Assembly: GCA_009809945.1 (NCBI GenBank)
Contig: WTPW01000949.1
Location: 1 to 64,000, forward strand
Direction of reading: 5' to 3'
DNA length: 64,000 bases
From: Gigaspora margarita
Taxonomy: Eukaryota; Glomeromycota; Glomeromycetes; Diversisporales; Gigasporaceae
Shown here: positions 12,463 through 21,702 of the stretch, piece after piece
How the letters are laid out: each line of letters opens with the position of its first letter
How positions within the stretch are numbered: position 1 is the first letter of the stretch
Made by a program: the position numbers and the translations under genes
The notes under the pieces: model-generated
Seen by the model: the letters and a program-made list of their open reading frames with translations, nothing else
Told to the model about the DNA's origin: nothing
The model's database searches: none

Positions 12463-13311
12463 TAAATATTTTAATATTTGTTATAATATAATAATTTAAA
12501 ATTATTAATAATAACTAATTAGCTTTTACAATATTCAAGTCTTCAAATAAAAGTAATCTGCCCAAAGCTATGCAAGACCAAAATCAACCTACACCTATCC
12601 CTGAAAATACTGAAGATCAAGTAGCAGTTTCTGAAGTATAATTATTTTAATTTAATATTACGATAACTTTATTTTATAACTAATTTACTTATAAAATTTT
12701 TAGACTACTAAAAAAAGTGGTGAAGGTGCGCCAGAAGTTCAAAGTAAAGATACACCAGAATTTCAAAGTAAAGGTGCACTGGAAGTTCAAAGTAAGGGTG
12801 CACCAGAATTTCAAAGTAAAGGTGTGCCAGAAGTTCAAAGTAAACAAACTACCCAAGTTCAAGATTAGACAAAAAAAAGTGGAACAAGTGTAATTATTAT
12901 ATTTAATAATATAATAAATTTTAATTTTATATCTAATTAATTTATAATTTTTCTAGACACCTAAAAAACGCAGTGACTCAAAAAGTTCCAAAGTTTGGTA
13001 ATTATTATAATTTATTACTATGATAAAAATTAAATTTTATAACTAACATTTTATATACAAATTTAACAGTCTTCTAAAAGACAAAGTGATACACAAAATC
13101 CTGAAGAAGGTATTGCAGAAGGACCAGGCATAAGTTCTACATTCATATATTAATTAACAACATTTTATACTTTTATGTAATGATTAATTTAATTATAAAA
13201 ATTATAAGACTTCAACAAAATGTAATTCTCTAGAAATACCTGAAACTACAAAAAAGACAAAAAAAAGATAAAAAATTTGCTAAAAAAGATGATAGTGAAA
13301 ATACTAACTAA
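10111..13311 (+). CDS. Probable multi-exon gene or gene relic of unknown function
   Basis: Exon-like coding pieces lie in order on the plus strand. The first starts MSYYKATKKVGKMFAHLT at 10111; a frame break follows at about 10225, then a Ser/Pro-rich piece ends YGSASGSG at a GTAATT donor (about 10396). A charged helix-like piece (LAEIKKLSDNQRKLMYQFD) covers 10600-10738. A piece ending KWDAYYKNISIIQ stops at a GTAAGT donor near 11235. A longer piece at 11853-12210 contains KNAVFVVYGDSMLDKIDSY and MKVWPKGDVKDKL. A poly-Ala piece lies at 12353-12464, and small Lys/Ser-rich exons (TPKKRSDSKSSK, SSKRQSDTQNPEEG) run from 12530 to 13275. Introns are short and AT-rich with TAG or CAG acceptors. I do not recognise the family. 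The Lys/Arg clusters could be nuclear localisation signals. A MITE interrupts the 10.6-kb exon and in-frame stops occur, so this may be a decayed copy. Exon borders are approximate. Confidence 0.4.
10739..10908. mobile_element. MITE with GGACATGTGTACCCC ends
   Basis: GGACATGTGTACCCC at 10739 is mirrored by GGGGTACACATGTCC ending near 10908. GTACC/GGTAC words fill the interior. It interrupts the helix-coding exon right after IKFG. No clear target duplication is seen. Confidence 0.72.
11270..11625. mobile_element. Decayed inverted-repeat element with GGTGAAATTCAC ends, in an intron
   Basis: GGAGGTGAAATTCACTAG near 11280 and GGTGAATTTCACCAG near 11612 are inverted copies. AATTTTAA occurs just outside each end and might be the target duplication. 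The smaller hAT-like MITE at 11308-11436 lies inside. The whole nest sits in the intron between the pieces ending near 11235 and starting near 11853. Confidence 0.5.
11308..11436. mobile_element. 129-bp palindromic hAT-like MITE
   Basis: The ends are CAGGGTTGTAAAATTATG and its inverse. The two halves are near-perfect inverted copies, so the element is essentially one hairpin. Flanks GCTATATC and ACTATATT agree at six of eight positions, consistent with an old 8-bp target duplication. Confidence 0.78.
12427..12463 (+). repeat. CAG/GCA microsatellite coding poly-alanine
   Basis: A run of GCA units with one GTA reads as AAAAVAAAAAA in the frame of the exon at 12353-12464 and is followed directly by TAA. 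Confidence 0.85.
12530..13275 (+). repeat. Series of similar exon-plus-intron modules
   Basis: Four successive exons start with similar words after a TAG, CAG or AAG acceptor: TTKKSGEG (12704), TPKKRSDS (12959), SSKRQSDT (about 13071) and TSTKCNS (about 13210). The introns before them are 65-80 bases long and also resemble each other, starting GTATAATTATT or GTAATTATTAT and holding TTTTATAACTAA-like branch regions. Exon and intron appear to have been duplicated together. Confidence 0.55.
12725..12844 (+). repeat. 24-bp coding minisatellite, five units
   Basis: Five consecutive 24-bp units encode GAPEVQSK, DTPEFQSK, GALEVQSK, GAPEFQSK and GVPEVQSK. The reading frame is kept across all units, and a stop follows shortly after QTTQVQD. 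Confidence 0.88.
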
Positions 13312-13619
13312 TGTAGTATTACGCATATTTTAAATTTTTTTTAAAAATTACGAATTTTTTTTATAATAAAATAAATATGTGCATAAACATGTGATAATCA
13401 AAAAAATTCTCTATATAAACAATGATCGTCATTTTTTTTTAACTTTATTTACAAATTTGAAATGTCAATTTTATTAATAAATACATGAAAATTTTTTAAA
13501 AACTTTTTTTTTGACAAATATTTTTGACACCTAGTAGTATTTGCTTATGTTATTAGGAAGTATTTTTGATAGTTATTTTTCTAAATTTTTTATTTAGTTC
13601 ATATTATAAAAACTTTTCA
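13312..13619. other. AT-rich spacer
   Basis: No coding or repeat unit is recognised; it may be the 3' flank of the gene ending near 13311. Confidence 0.35.
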
Positions 13620-14395
13620 AACAAATTTTATTTTGATGAAAGACTTTGCAGACTTTGCAGGCAAAAAATATTTTCTAAAGATATTAGAAACTTTTTTGTT
13701 GTTTACTTACTAAGACTTTATTATTTGGTTTATAATATATGAAAGTTTTCGAAACATTTTACAAGAACACCTTTGCAAGAAAACAAACAACTTTTCAAAA
13801 TCTTGTATAAGCTAACCAAAATTTTTGACATTTCCAACACTTTGCAAGAACACACAACTGATTTTTTTTAGCAATTTCTAAATTTTCAAGAATGCTTTTT
13901 TAAAGAAATGATTTAGTTAGGCACAAATTTTCACAAGGTTTCACTTTATTTATTTTTTTGTTTCATATTTTTTGTTTTTTGTTTGTTTTGTTTTATTTTT
14001 AAAATTTTTTTTATTAATTTATTTTATTCTGGCACTTTGTGAGAACAGAACCCTTACTTTCTGGCACTTTGCAAAAAAACAAACACACTTTTTCAGCACT
14101 TCACGACTTTTTTAGCATTTTGCAAGAACATTAACCCAGCTTTCGCAATTTCTGAATTTGCAGGAATGTGAACTCTTACTTCAGAAAAATGAAGAATTTA
14201 GGCTTCGTTTATTTTTTTTTGTTTTTCATTTGTTTTTTTTTACTTTTTTTTTTATTTTATTTATTCCTGACTTCTTTGACACTTTGCGACTTTTCTGGCA
14301 CTTTAAAAGAATACTATCTCTGGCACTTTGCAAGAACATGCTAGATTTCTCTGGCAATTTGCAAGAACACCAACACTTCTGAGAAATGTTTTTTT
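13620..14395. repeat. Degenerate repeat of CACTTTGCAAGAACA
   Basis: The word CTTTGCAAGAACA or close variants recurs about ten times between 13640 and 14370, separated by T-rich spacers that repeat TTGTTTTTT. This is a decayed tandem array. A 74-codon frame at 14158-14382 is translated repeat and not a gene. If the exon at 14425 belongs to the upstream gene, this array is in an intron. Confidence 0.6.
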
Positions 14396-14424
14396 TTATT
14401 ATTTTACTTCTCTACTATTTTTAG

Positions 14425-14607
14425 GAAGTATTTAGAAAAAGAGAGCAGAATGAAGTTATAGCCAAAACAAAAGAAATAGCCAAAGTGAAGATGATAGAAA
14501 ACAAAGAAGCGAAGAGAATAGCTAACTGTGGAATGATCGAAAATAAGTGTGTAGAGTTAGTTTTTTTGTATAGTAATAGAATTAGATATGATAAAGTGCA
14601 AAAGTAG
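14425..14607 (+). CDS. Probable terminal exon, charged coiled-coil-like peptide
   Basis: After a good acceptor (CTATTTTTAG at 14415-14424) one open frame runs for 60 codons to TAG at 14605-14607. It starts EVFRKREQNEVIAKTKEIAK and continues with regularly spaced Lys/Glu/Ile residues before ending IRYDKVQK, so most of it should be helical. Its codon content differs from the chance frames nearby. It could be the last exon of the gene starting at 10111 or a fragment of another gene. I do not recognise a family. Confidence 0.5.
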   Translation, partial: EVFRKREQNEVIAKTKEIAKVKMIENKEAKRIANCGMIENKCVELVFLYSNRIRYDKVQK

Positions 14608-14662
14608 TTTAAAATATTTGTAATAATGTAAAAATAATACTGTATAAAAATGTAATATATAA

Positions 14663-14953
14663 TGTATATGCTCGAAAATAAGCACCCCCTCCCAATATGT
14701 AGAGTGTGCTTATTTTCGAATAATTAAATTTTTTGAAAAATTAAAAAACGTACTAATAAAAGTTGTCCAAATAATACCAAATTTTTACTGTAGGTGTAAT
14801 TTGGTGCTCTGAACAACTTTACTTAATTTCACTTGTGAGGTTTACTTAGTAAAATTTAGACTTTTATATGTAGCGACTGTTAACGGATTTTTGAGATTTT
14901 GCAGAGGTGTGCTTATTTTCAGGGGGTGCTTATTTTTGAGCATTTACGGTAAT
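14663..14953. mobile_element. Inverted-repeat MITE with AAATAAGCACCCCCT ends
   Basis: ATGCTCGAAAATAAGCACC at 14669 is mirrored by GGTGCTTATTTTTGAGCAT ending near 14944, with the repeat continuing weakly into ACCGTAA/GTAAT flanks. Inside, 14800-14890 holds a truncated piece of the CATAGTAAA family seen complete at 15358-15668 and 59065-59410. Confidence 0.72.
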
Positions 14954-15237
14954 AAAATATATAATATTAATAAAAAATATATATTTAATAAATATAATAT
15001 ATAATGCAAAACTTGAGAAAACCTGTAAAAAGGCATGATTATGTCAATATGTATATCAAAATTTGTGAAAATATACAAAATATTGTGAATATTGCCAGTT
15101 TTCACAAGTTTTCTGTTCGTAATATCTCATAGTTTTATACAATTTTTGTTAGTTTTTGACTTATTATATTTTGCTATATTTCAAATTCACTATGCCGTAA
15201 ATGTTCGTAATTATTACATCTGTGTAATACTTCAAAG

Positions 15238-15852
15238 TAGGAGTCTTAGCTGGGTCAGGTCTAAACCAACCCAACTCAGTCTGACTCAACCTGGTTTGGG
15301 TAGGTCAGACCCAGGGCAGTAAAAATGCAGGTTAGATCAGACCCGAGTCAGTGATCGCAAGTAGTCACTACATAGTAAAGGCAAAATTTTACTATGTAAA
15401 TTGATAAAATCTGCTTAAGTAAACTTGTTTGGAAGATCAAATTGCATATACTCTGAAATTTTTTAATTTTTATGTTCATCGAACATATTTTTTAAAAAGA
15501 TTATAATTTTTTTATTAAATGTAAAAATTAAAAGTCAAATAATAAAAATTTCTCCGATTTGGATAAAAATTTCAGTGTATATGCATTTGTTTTTCCAAAC
15601 ACGTCTACTTAAGTGAACATTATCATTTATATAGTAAAATTTAGGCTTTACTATGTAGCAACTATTATCAACTTGAGTTCAACCTTTGTTGAGTTAGGTT
15701 GGATCAGACCCGGGTTGGGTTTGATATGAGGCGGGTCAGACACAGATCGGGTTTGACATGAGGCGGGTCAAACATGGGTCAGGTTTTGACCCAAGTGGGT
15801 CTGACCCAGGTCAGGCCCAAACCTGACCCAACCCAACCCATTAAGACCCCTA
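15238..15852. mobile_element. hAT-like element with TAGGRGTCTTA ends and nested MITE
   Basis: The ends are TAGGAGTCTTAGCTGGGTC and, mirrored, TAGGGGTCTTAATGGGTTG. The interior on both sides is rich in GGGTCAGACC and CAACCCAACC words. Flanks CTTCAAAG and CTCTAAAA agree at only five of eight positions, so the target duplication is uncertain. A second element sits inside at 15358-15668. Confidence 0.72.
15358..15668. mobile_element. CATAGTAAA-family MITE nested in a hAT-like element
   Basis: CACTACATAGTAAAG at the left is mirrored by CTTTACTATGTAGCAAC at the right. The interior shares CTTAAGTAAACTTGTTTGG and GCATATACTCTGAAATTTT-like blocks with the copy at 59065-59410. It interrupts the GGGTCAGACC repeats, so it is younger than its host element. 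Confidence 0.75.
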
Positions 15853-16181
15853 CTCTAAAATTACTATAGTGTAAACTTACGTAATTATTGCCCCTATGTA
15901 ATATTCCCAACTAATCATAGGTATTTCATAAGTTTACACTAGTGTAAAAACTTACAGAGGTTTATGCATATTTTTTTGCTAATGGTTATAGCACTTTTAA
16001 TGTAAATACATAACTTTTTGATGTGACCATACGTCTCCAAGTTCCTGCACCTATAATTTGTACTAACACGTTAATAGTCAGAGTGCATATTACACTGAGT
16101 AACAAATAATAGTAAAAATTATAATAAAAATATATAAATTTACTATAAACTTTATCAAAACATTCTTTCAGCTTACAAATT
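15853..16181. other. Short gene-free stretch with small inverted repeats
   Basis: Words such as AGTGTAAACTTACG and its mirror occur at 15865-15945. The 92-codon minus-strand frame at 15986-16264 runs into the palindrome and has no family signature. Confidence 0.35.
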
Positions 16182-17006
16182 AACTTTTTTTCAAACTTTG
16201 GGATTAAGCATATTGAGGATAGTAGATTAAGATTATTTAGAACACTTTTTTTAAAATTTTGCAAATTTTGTACAAATCAAAAATATAACTTCACGAAAAA
16301 CAAATATTTTCTAATTTTAAGATGATAAATATATGTAAAAACATGCTCTGAACAACTTTATTTAGGTGAGAAAGTAGGTTACCTTGTAAGAAAAACAGGT
16401 TATCTATGTACTAAATTTAAAATTTATTATATTTATGATAAAACTTTTTTCTTATTAGGTAAACTACTTTGGGCTCTTAAACAAAATAGTTTGGCATATA
16501 ATTTTACTCGCATTTGAAGTCAAAACGCGCCTTTTCAGACCTTTTACTAAGTGAAAAATGGGGTTAAAGTTAGAAAAAAATTTTTTTAAAAAAAATTTTT
16601 AGAAAAAATTTTTTTTCTAACTTTAACCCCATTTTTCACTTAGTAAAAGGTCCGAAAAGGCGCATTTTGACCTTGAGCGCGAGTAAAATCAATGCCAAAC
16701 AACTTTGCTTAAGAGCCCAAAGTAGGTTACCTAATAAGGAAAAAGTTTTATCATGAAATACAATAAATTTTAACTTTAATACATAGATAACACATTTTTC
16801 TTACAAGGTAACATACTTTCGTCGCCTAAGTAAAGTTGTCCAGAGCATGTTTTTACATATATTTATCATTTTAAAATTAGCAAATATTTGTTTTTCGCGA
16901 AGTTACATTTTCGATTTGACAAAATTTGCAAAATTTTAAAAAAGTGTTCTAAATAACCTTAATCTACTATCCTCGATATGCTTAATCCCAAAGTTTGAAA
17001 AAAGTT
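16182..17006. mobile_element. 825-bp palindrome, family A copy 1
   Basis: The two halves, meeting near 16594 in runs of A and T, are inverted copies: CAAACTTTGGGATTAAGC near 16195 mirrors GCTTAATCCCAAAGTTTG near 16990, and ACCTTTTACTAAGTGAAAA appears on both sides of the centre. A related but diverged palindrome is at 54216-55176, sharing the ACATGCYCTGAACAACTTT and AGGTTACCTTGTAAGAAAA blocks. Its right end abuts the duplicated protease segment that starts about 17008. It has no coding capacity. Confidence 0.85.
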
Positions 17007-17586
17007 ATGGTCATGTCCAAACTGCTATTACAGTTTTATTTTATTGATAATATTATTATAGCTGTTTAATATGCTTGAAAAATTTATTTGCTGTAATCTA
17101 AGCAGATCGAAGCAAACTGAAGTAAATAGTAGGAAAATACATCATAGCGAATTACAGATTCCGAGGCCTCTGATATAAACCTATTAAAGAAAAAAACCCC
17201 CCGTCCGACTGGAGTTTTGAAATCCGTGTAATGAAAAACGAAAAATTAACTTTGTGTGGCCTAAGCGAGTATTTTATTTGAGCATGATATTCATTATTGT
17301 TCACCTTATATTGATTAGCCCTGCTAAAATAATTCATTCAAATATTAATAATACGATTTTCCTGGAATCAATCGAAAATTTTTAAAATTATCAGATTTTT
17401 TGTTCGGAAAATCGATTCCGCTTTGAACGTTTACTGGATGTTTGCTGATGATATACGTTTTTATACGATAATCGTTCGATTAACAATTCTATATTTTCAC
17501 ATCTTCTTACATCCAATACAAATATCGTAATGAAAACAATATAAAAATAATCCTGACCACTATATCAAGATCATGGGATAATTATT

Positions 17587-17761
17587 GTCACGGCTCGATT
17601 TGAAACTATAAAGTCTGCTAAAATCCACATATACTATTTAAATATCAAATCTACACCAAACCATATAGGACAAAAACGAAAAAAAACATCCTAAAAAATA
17701 TTAAAATTTCATCAAAATATGTCAAAATTCAGCATCAGTCAATTTTAGAATCAGCCGTGAC
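17587..17761. mobile_element. 175-bp MITE with 7-bp target duplication and paralogous empty site
   Basis: The ends are GTCACGGCTCGATT and, mirrored, GTCACGGCTGATTC. AATTATT flanks both sides (17580-17586, 17762-17768). The matching position in the other segmental copy (33057-33063) has a single AATTATT and no insertion. Confidence 0.88.
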
Positions 17762-18290
17762 AATTATTACTAATCACCATTCAGATCAATTTTATAACAA
17801 CCATTTTTTATAGGGTTCTTAATCTTATACCGATTACTCTCATAATGAATAAAGATCTTATTTATAAAACTGAGGATAAATTTATGCGTGATTTTATCTA
17901 TAGTTTGTTTTCGCATAATTATTTTAGGATTTAAGATTTGAACATTTAGTATTATTAAGTATTGATATTTTATGTTAGTATTAGTAGGGATATACTTATA
18001 GAATTTATTTATTAAATTTTATATTATAATATACTTGTTATCTATATAATGGAATGCTTTACAAGTTAACCGTCGGTGTTAAATTTATGACTCGCTCTCC
18101 CAAAATCAAAAGTGGCAAAAGTTTTGATTTGATTGAAAATTAAATTTAAGTATATTAAACTACAAGAACTTTTGGTTTACATAGTAAATTTTAAACAGTT
18201 TAACATCCTTAGACTCACTTCTGGAGTCGAATAAGACTAGACAGAACTTTTCGTAAACTGTTGTCGAAGAAATAAAACAAAAACACAATA

Positions 18291-18531
18291 AGGGACGTGA
18301 CATATATTACCTAATATCCATTTACTATGAGACCAGACCCCCCACCCCCACCTAAGACCAATCAAAATGCTCAATTTTGTTACACAAAAAAAATATATTT
18401 ATCCCATATTTTGTCATCATTATAGTTAAATAATTCTTGATTTTGATTGGCTAGTATCCTAGATTGTGTAACCTAAGATTTCGTCTGACCCCCCACCCCC
18501 TAAAATATTAGGTAATATATGTCATTGCCCT
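18291..18531. mobile_element. 241-bp MITE private to segmental copy 1
   Basis: The ends are AGGGACGTGACATATATTA and, mirrored, AGGGCAATGACATATATTA. A run of CCCCCACCCCC near each end adds to the symmetry. The corresponding place in the other copy (about 33402-33410) lacks it. The flanks are simple AATAATAAA sequence, so the target duplication length cannot be read. Confidence 0.82.
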
Positions 18532-18596
18532 AATAAAAATAAAATTAAAATTAAAAACTATACAAAAGCACATTTAAATTTTTAAATTAAAAAAAT

Positions 18597-19851
18597 TTAT
18601 CGTGGGACAATGTATGAAGTAATAAGTTCTAAATTAGCATTATTAAGAATTATTTCTAATGGTAATATCAAACTAAAAGGACTAAGAGGACTTCTTGGTC
18701 CTGAACTTCCCCCAAAGTATACCTTTTAAAGTTACCGAAGCTAAGCCTGAAAAAGAAAATGAAGGCCCTCCACTATCACCATCATCAGATAACATATTAC
18801 TTACAAAAATTGAATCTGTTTTAAATATCTTACTTGAACTTACCGTAATCACGTTAAACGCTTCTACATAACCACAGGAAACTGGTGTGCTAATACCAGA
18901 CCTGCTTAAATGTGTACCATAGCTAGACACAGGTATATCATCATTGATAATTAGTTCAGTGTGCTGAGAATCTAAATTATTCTTTATATTCGTTAATGGA
19001 CTAAGACGTTTACTCATTCTTTTTATATGATTAAAGCAAAGTCGTGTGGAACTTCAGAAGTATATACCAATTCTCCAATTATTTCTGGACGAGTTGTATT
19101 CCAAGTAAAAAATTGTTTTTTTTGATTCACTGAGATAGCTTTTTATATCACAATGTCCTGCAGCTACAAGTAATGTTTGACTTTTATCTTTTGTTCTCGC
19201 CCAGAACCCCGCTGAACATATTACATTATCAAATTCATTATATATACCATCTCCAGAAAATACCCTGGTAGTTATTTTGCCCGAATTTATTCCCCTTTTA
19301 GCATGCAATTTATCAATTGAATCGGCAAAAAATATTTCTGCACCGTTTCGCCTGGCGGAGCTTATAAAAGCTCGAAGAATTTGAGATTCTTTACGACTTC
19401 TCACATTATCACCTACAACTAAAACGATTTTATTAAATTTTGGAAAAATACCAATCGTTATACTTGTTGGTTTATCCTCATTAGCTAATATTGCTAGTTC
19501 ATTAAACGAGGATTTTAAAGAAGCTAAGGAGTTTTGCACATGTTTAAAGTCTAAGAATTGTTTATATTGTTCTGTTTCAGGTATAGAAATGATTTCAGGA
19601 ATCATGGACATATTTACCGTATAAACTATTATTAAATTATCTTTTACATTTATATAAGCTTCAGCGAAATTTAATTCATTTAAAAATCGTTTTAATGTTC
19701 TATCCACCATAGTTAAATTCGATTCTCTTGCAAGGTATTCTATTATGTCATTATCTTGTATATCCCATAACTCTGCTAATGGTTCTCGAGCATCAATCAT
19801 TAAATATTTTTGGAATGTAGAAATAAATAATAAAAAATAAATGTATTTCAT
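18597..19851 (-). pseudogene. Secreted S1 (streptogrisin-like) protease, broken by three indels
   Basis: The start codon at 19851 opens a signal-peptide-like N-terminus (MKYIYFLLFI) and a pro-region nearly identical to the intact gene at 33466-34719. Compared with that gene it has an extra T in the run at 19116-19123 (eight instead of seven), a missing C between 19028 and 19029, and an extra C in the run at 18709-18713 (five instead of four). The first shift ends the frame at 19054, after the AAGHC histidine motif and before the catalytic Asp. A downstream frame at 18682-19017 keeps the GDSGGPSF serine motif. A Cys of the pair seen in the intact gene has become Ser (HLSRSG versus HLCRSG). Homopolymer position makes sequencing error possible for two of the indels, but the non-homopolymer deletion and the Cys loss favour a real pseudogene. 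Confidence 0.88.
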
Positions 19852-20410
19852 CTTATTATGTTATAATAGATATTAATAAAAAGACAAGGACTGAAATTTA
19901 GGTAAATTGAAAAATAAATATCTTATCAAATTCTGTTGGATATTATATATATTTTTTTATCTCCTTTGTAACTTTACGCATTATTGGTTCATTATAAGTG
20001 CATTTCTCATGCATGTTCTCAATATTTGATTGACCAAAGTACTATAGATTTTCCATAATTGCAGGAATAAGTTAGTGATTGTTACCGCCTAAAAATTTTT
20101 CTAATCGTATTCCTAAAAATTTTAAGTTTATTTTTCTAATGTCCTAAATTTTTAAGACAGTTCTTACTCTATAATTCAATTTAAATTGGAAGAAATTGCA
20201 AAATATCATTATTATATATAGAAATGAAGTTTTATTAAATACGAGTGTAAGCAGGACGCCGCTGACACCCTACATCTTTAAATTCAGTTAAAGCTAAAAT
20301 TTAATACCATTTTGCACACAAATTTGCATAAAAAGATTCAGACTATGGCCTGGATCCGTTATCCAATGAATATCTGTATGTAAACGGATAAAGGATCAAG
20401 TTTTAAACCA

Positions 20411-20750
20411 GAGTATTATACACTTCGGTTAATAAGAAGGATAATAGGAAGTGATTTATAAATTAAATAAATCAGCACAAATAAGAAATTTGCAATAATA
20501 TAAATTATTTCGAATCTTTTCAATTAATAAATAATTGTTACACTTATTGGCTAAATTGAATTGAATAATGACTGCTTATTGAAAAAATCAGCACAATGTA
20601 TTGATACGGGCCGATGGTAAAAATCATTGGCCGGGGTCGATCCTAAAAGGGCCCTGCAAATCCAAATTTTTGACCAATCAGGATCAACTAAAATTGAAAA
20701 CTTTTTCAATAACTACTTGATAATATTTTGCATAATCTTTTTATTTTAAT
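20411..20750. other. Gene-free junction next to the duplication
   Basis: Homology with the second segmental copy is lost near 20411. A less AT-rich patch at 20605-20655 (GGGCCGATGG, GGCCGGGGTCGATCC, AAGGGCCCTGC) is unassigned. Confidence 0.35.
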
Positions 20751-20884
20751 TCAGTATATTCGCAAAATTAAAAAAATTAAAGTAACAAAGTTCATTGAAT
20801 TTGGTTTTATAGTTATTTCAGTATATTCGCAAAATTAAAAAAATTAAAGTAACAAAGTTCATTGAATTTGGTTTTATAGTTATT
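20751..20884. repeat. 67-bp perfect tandem duplication
   Basis: The 67-base unit starting TCAGTATATTCGCAAAATTA occurs at 20751-20817 and again at 20818-20884 with no difference I can see, so it is either recent or an assembly artefact. Confidence 0.88.
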
Positions 20885-21198
20885 GAGAAATCATTAGTAT
20901 AAGTTTTAAAAAACCTTCGAAAATTTGAAAGTTTTTCTCTTTTTTAAACTTTAAATGAAGATTTCTCAATGGTCATCTATCGATTTTTTTTTTTTTTTTT
21001 TTTGTATATTGATTCTGTTAATTTGCAGAATTAAAATCAAAAATATTCATTAATTTGTATAAGTATTTATCGAGGAATTTTTATTAAAAATTTACTACTG
21101 CATTTCTTCTATAGATGTTTAAACTTTGAAATTACTTGATGCTTACCTGATCGAATTTGATGAAAATTTTTTTTATTTTATTCTATGAATTTATAGAA
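20885..21198. other. AT-rich repeat sequence
   Basis: GAATTTGATGAAA and CTATCGAGGA-like words resemble those of the large inverted-repeat element at 60484-63733. No gene. Confidence 0.35.
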
Positions 21199-21202
21199 TT
21201 AA

Positions 21203-21698
21203 GGGTAGAGGGTACTATTTTAAATTTATATATAAACTTAATGGTAAATTTTAATTTTATAAATAATTATATTATGCAAATGAATTTTAATTCTTAGTAA
21301 AAGTTTGTAGAACAGATTTTTCTAATTCTAAAAAAGTAAAATCATTAAAATTAGTTAAAACACAATGAGATATAAATTTTTAAAGATTGGGTATTAAAAT
21401 TTAGTAATAAAACTGACTTATAAATTTACATAAATTGACCAATCAGAATTAGCGATTTTGTGTAACCCAGAAAATTTTGGGCCCACCCAGAAAAGTTTTG
21501 TGATATTTGCAAGTATATTATAATAATAGTTCAAATTTTCACTAAAATAGATAAATTGTTTTATTTATATTTAGTAAAATTTTAATAAAAATTAGGTGTA
21601 ATTTAAATCTTTATTAGTAGCATATATTAATAATTTAATATAAAAATTTCAAAAATACCATATAAAACTATATAAAATGATCTATGCATCCTCTACTC
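21203..21698. mobile_element. TTAA-flanked MITE, copy 1 (piggyBac-like target)
   Basis: TTAA lies at 21199-21202 and 21699-21702, with ends GGGTAGAGGGTAC and, mirrored, GAGTAGAGGATGC. The interior shares a GACCAATCAGAATTAGCG-like block and a GTGTAACCCAG block with the copy at 22670-23175. A TTAA target duplication is typical of piggyBac elements (family knowledge), but no transposase is present. Confidence 0.75.
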
Positions 21699-21702
21699 TT
21701 AA

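Larger units (their letters stand above)
17008..20410. repeat. Segmental duplication, copy 1 (with protease pseudogene)
   Basis: The stretch from GTCATGTCCAAACTGC to GGATAAAGGATCAAG is homologous, in the same orientation, to about 32462-36303. Homology includes non-coding flanks on both sides of the protease gene. Private differences are insertions at 17587-17761, about 17838-18033 and 18291-18531 here, and at 34916-35914 in the other copy. Confidence 0.88.

Noticed and set aside
13620-14395. CRISPR-like spacing of the CTTTGCAAGAACA repeats
   Set aside because: Units and spacers vary in length and sequence, the spacers are T-rich and mutually similar, and there are no cas genes; it is a decayed tandem repeat in a eukaryote.
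16182-17006. Origin of replication or other functional cruciform
   Set aside because: A related palindrome elsewhere in the window with different arms makes a mobile element the simpler reading.
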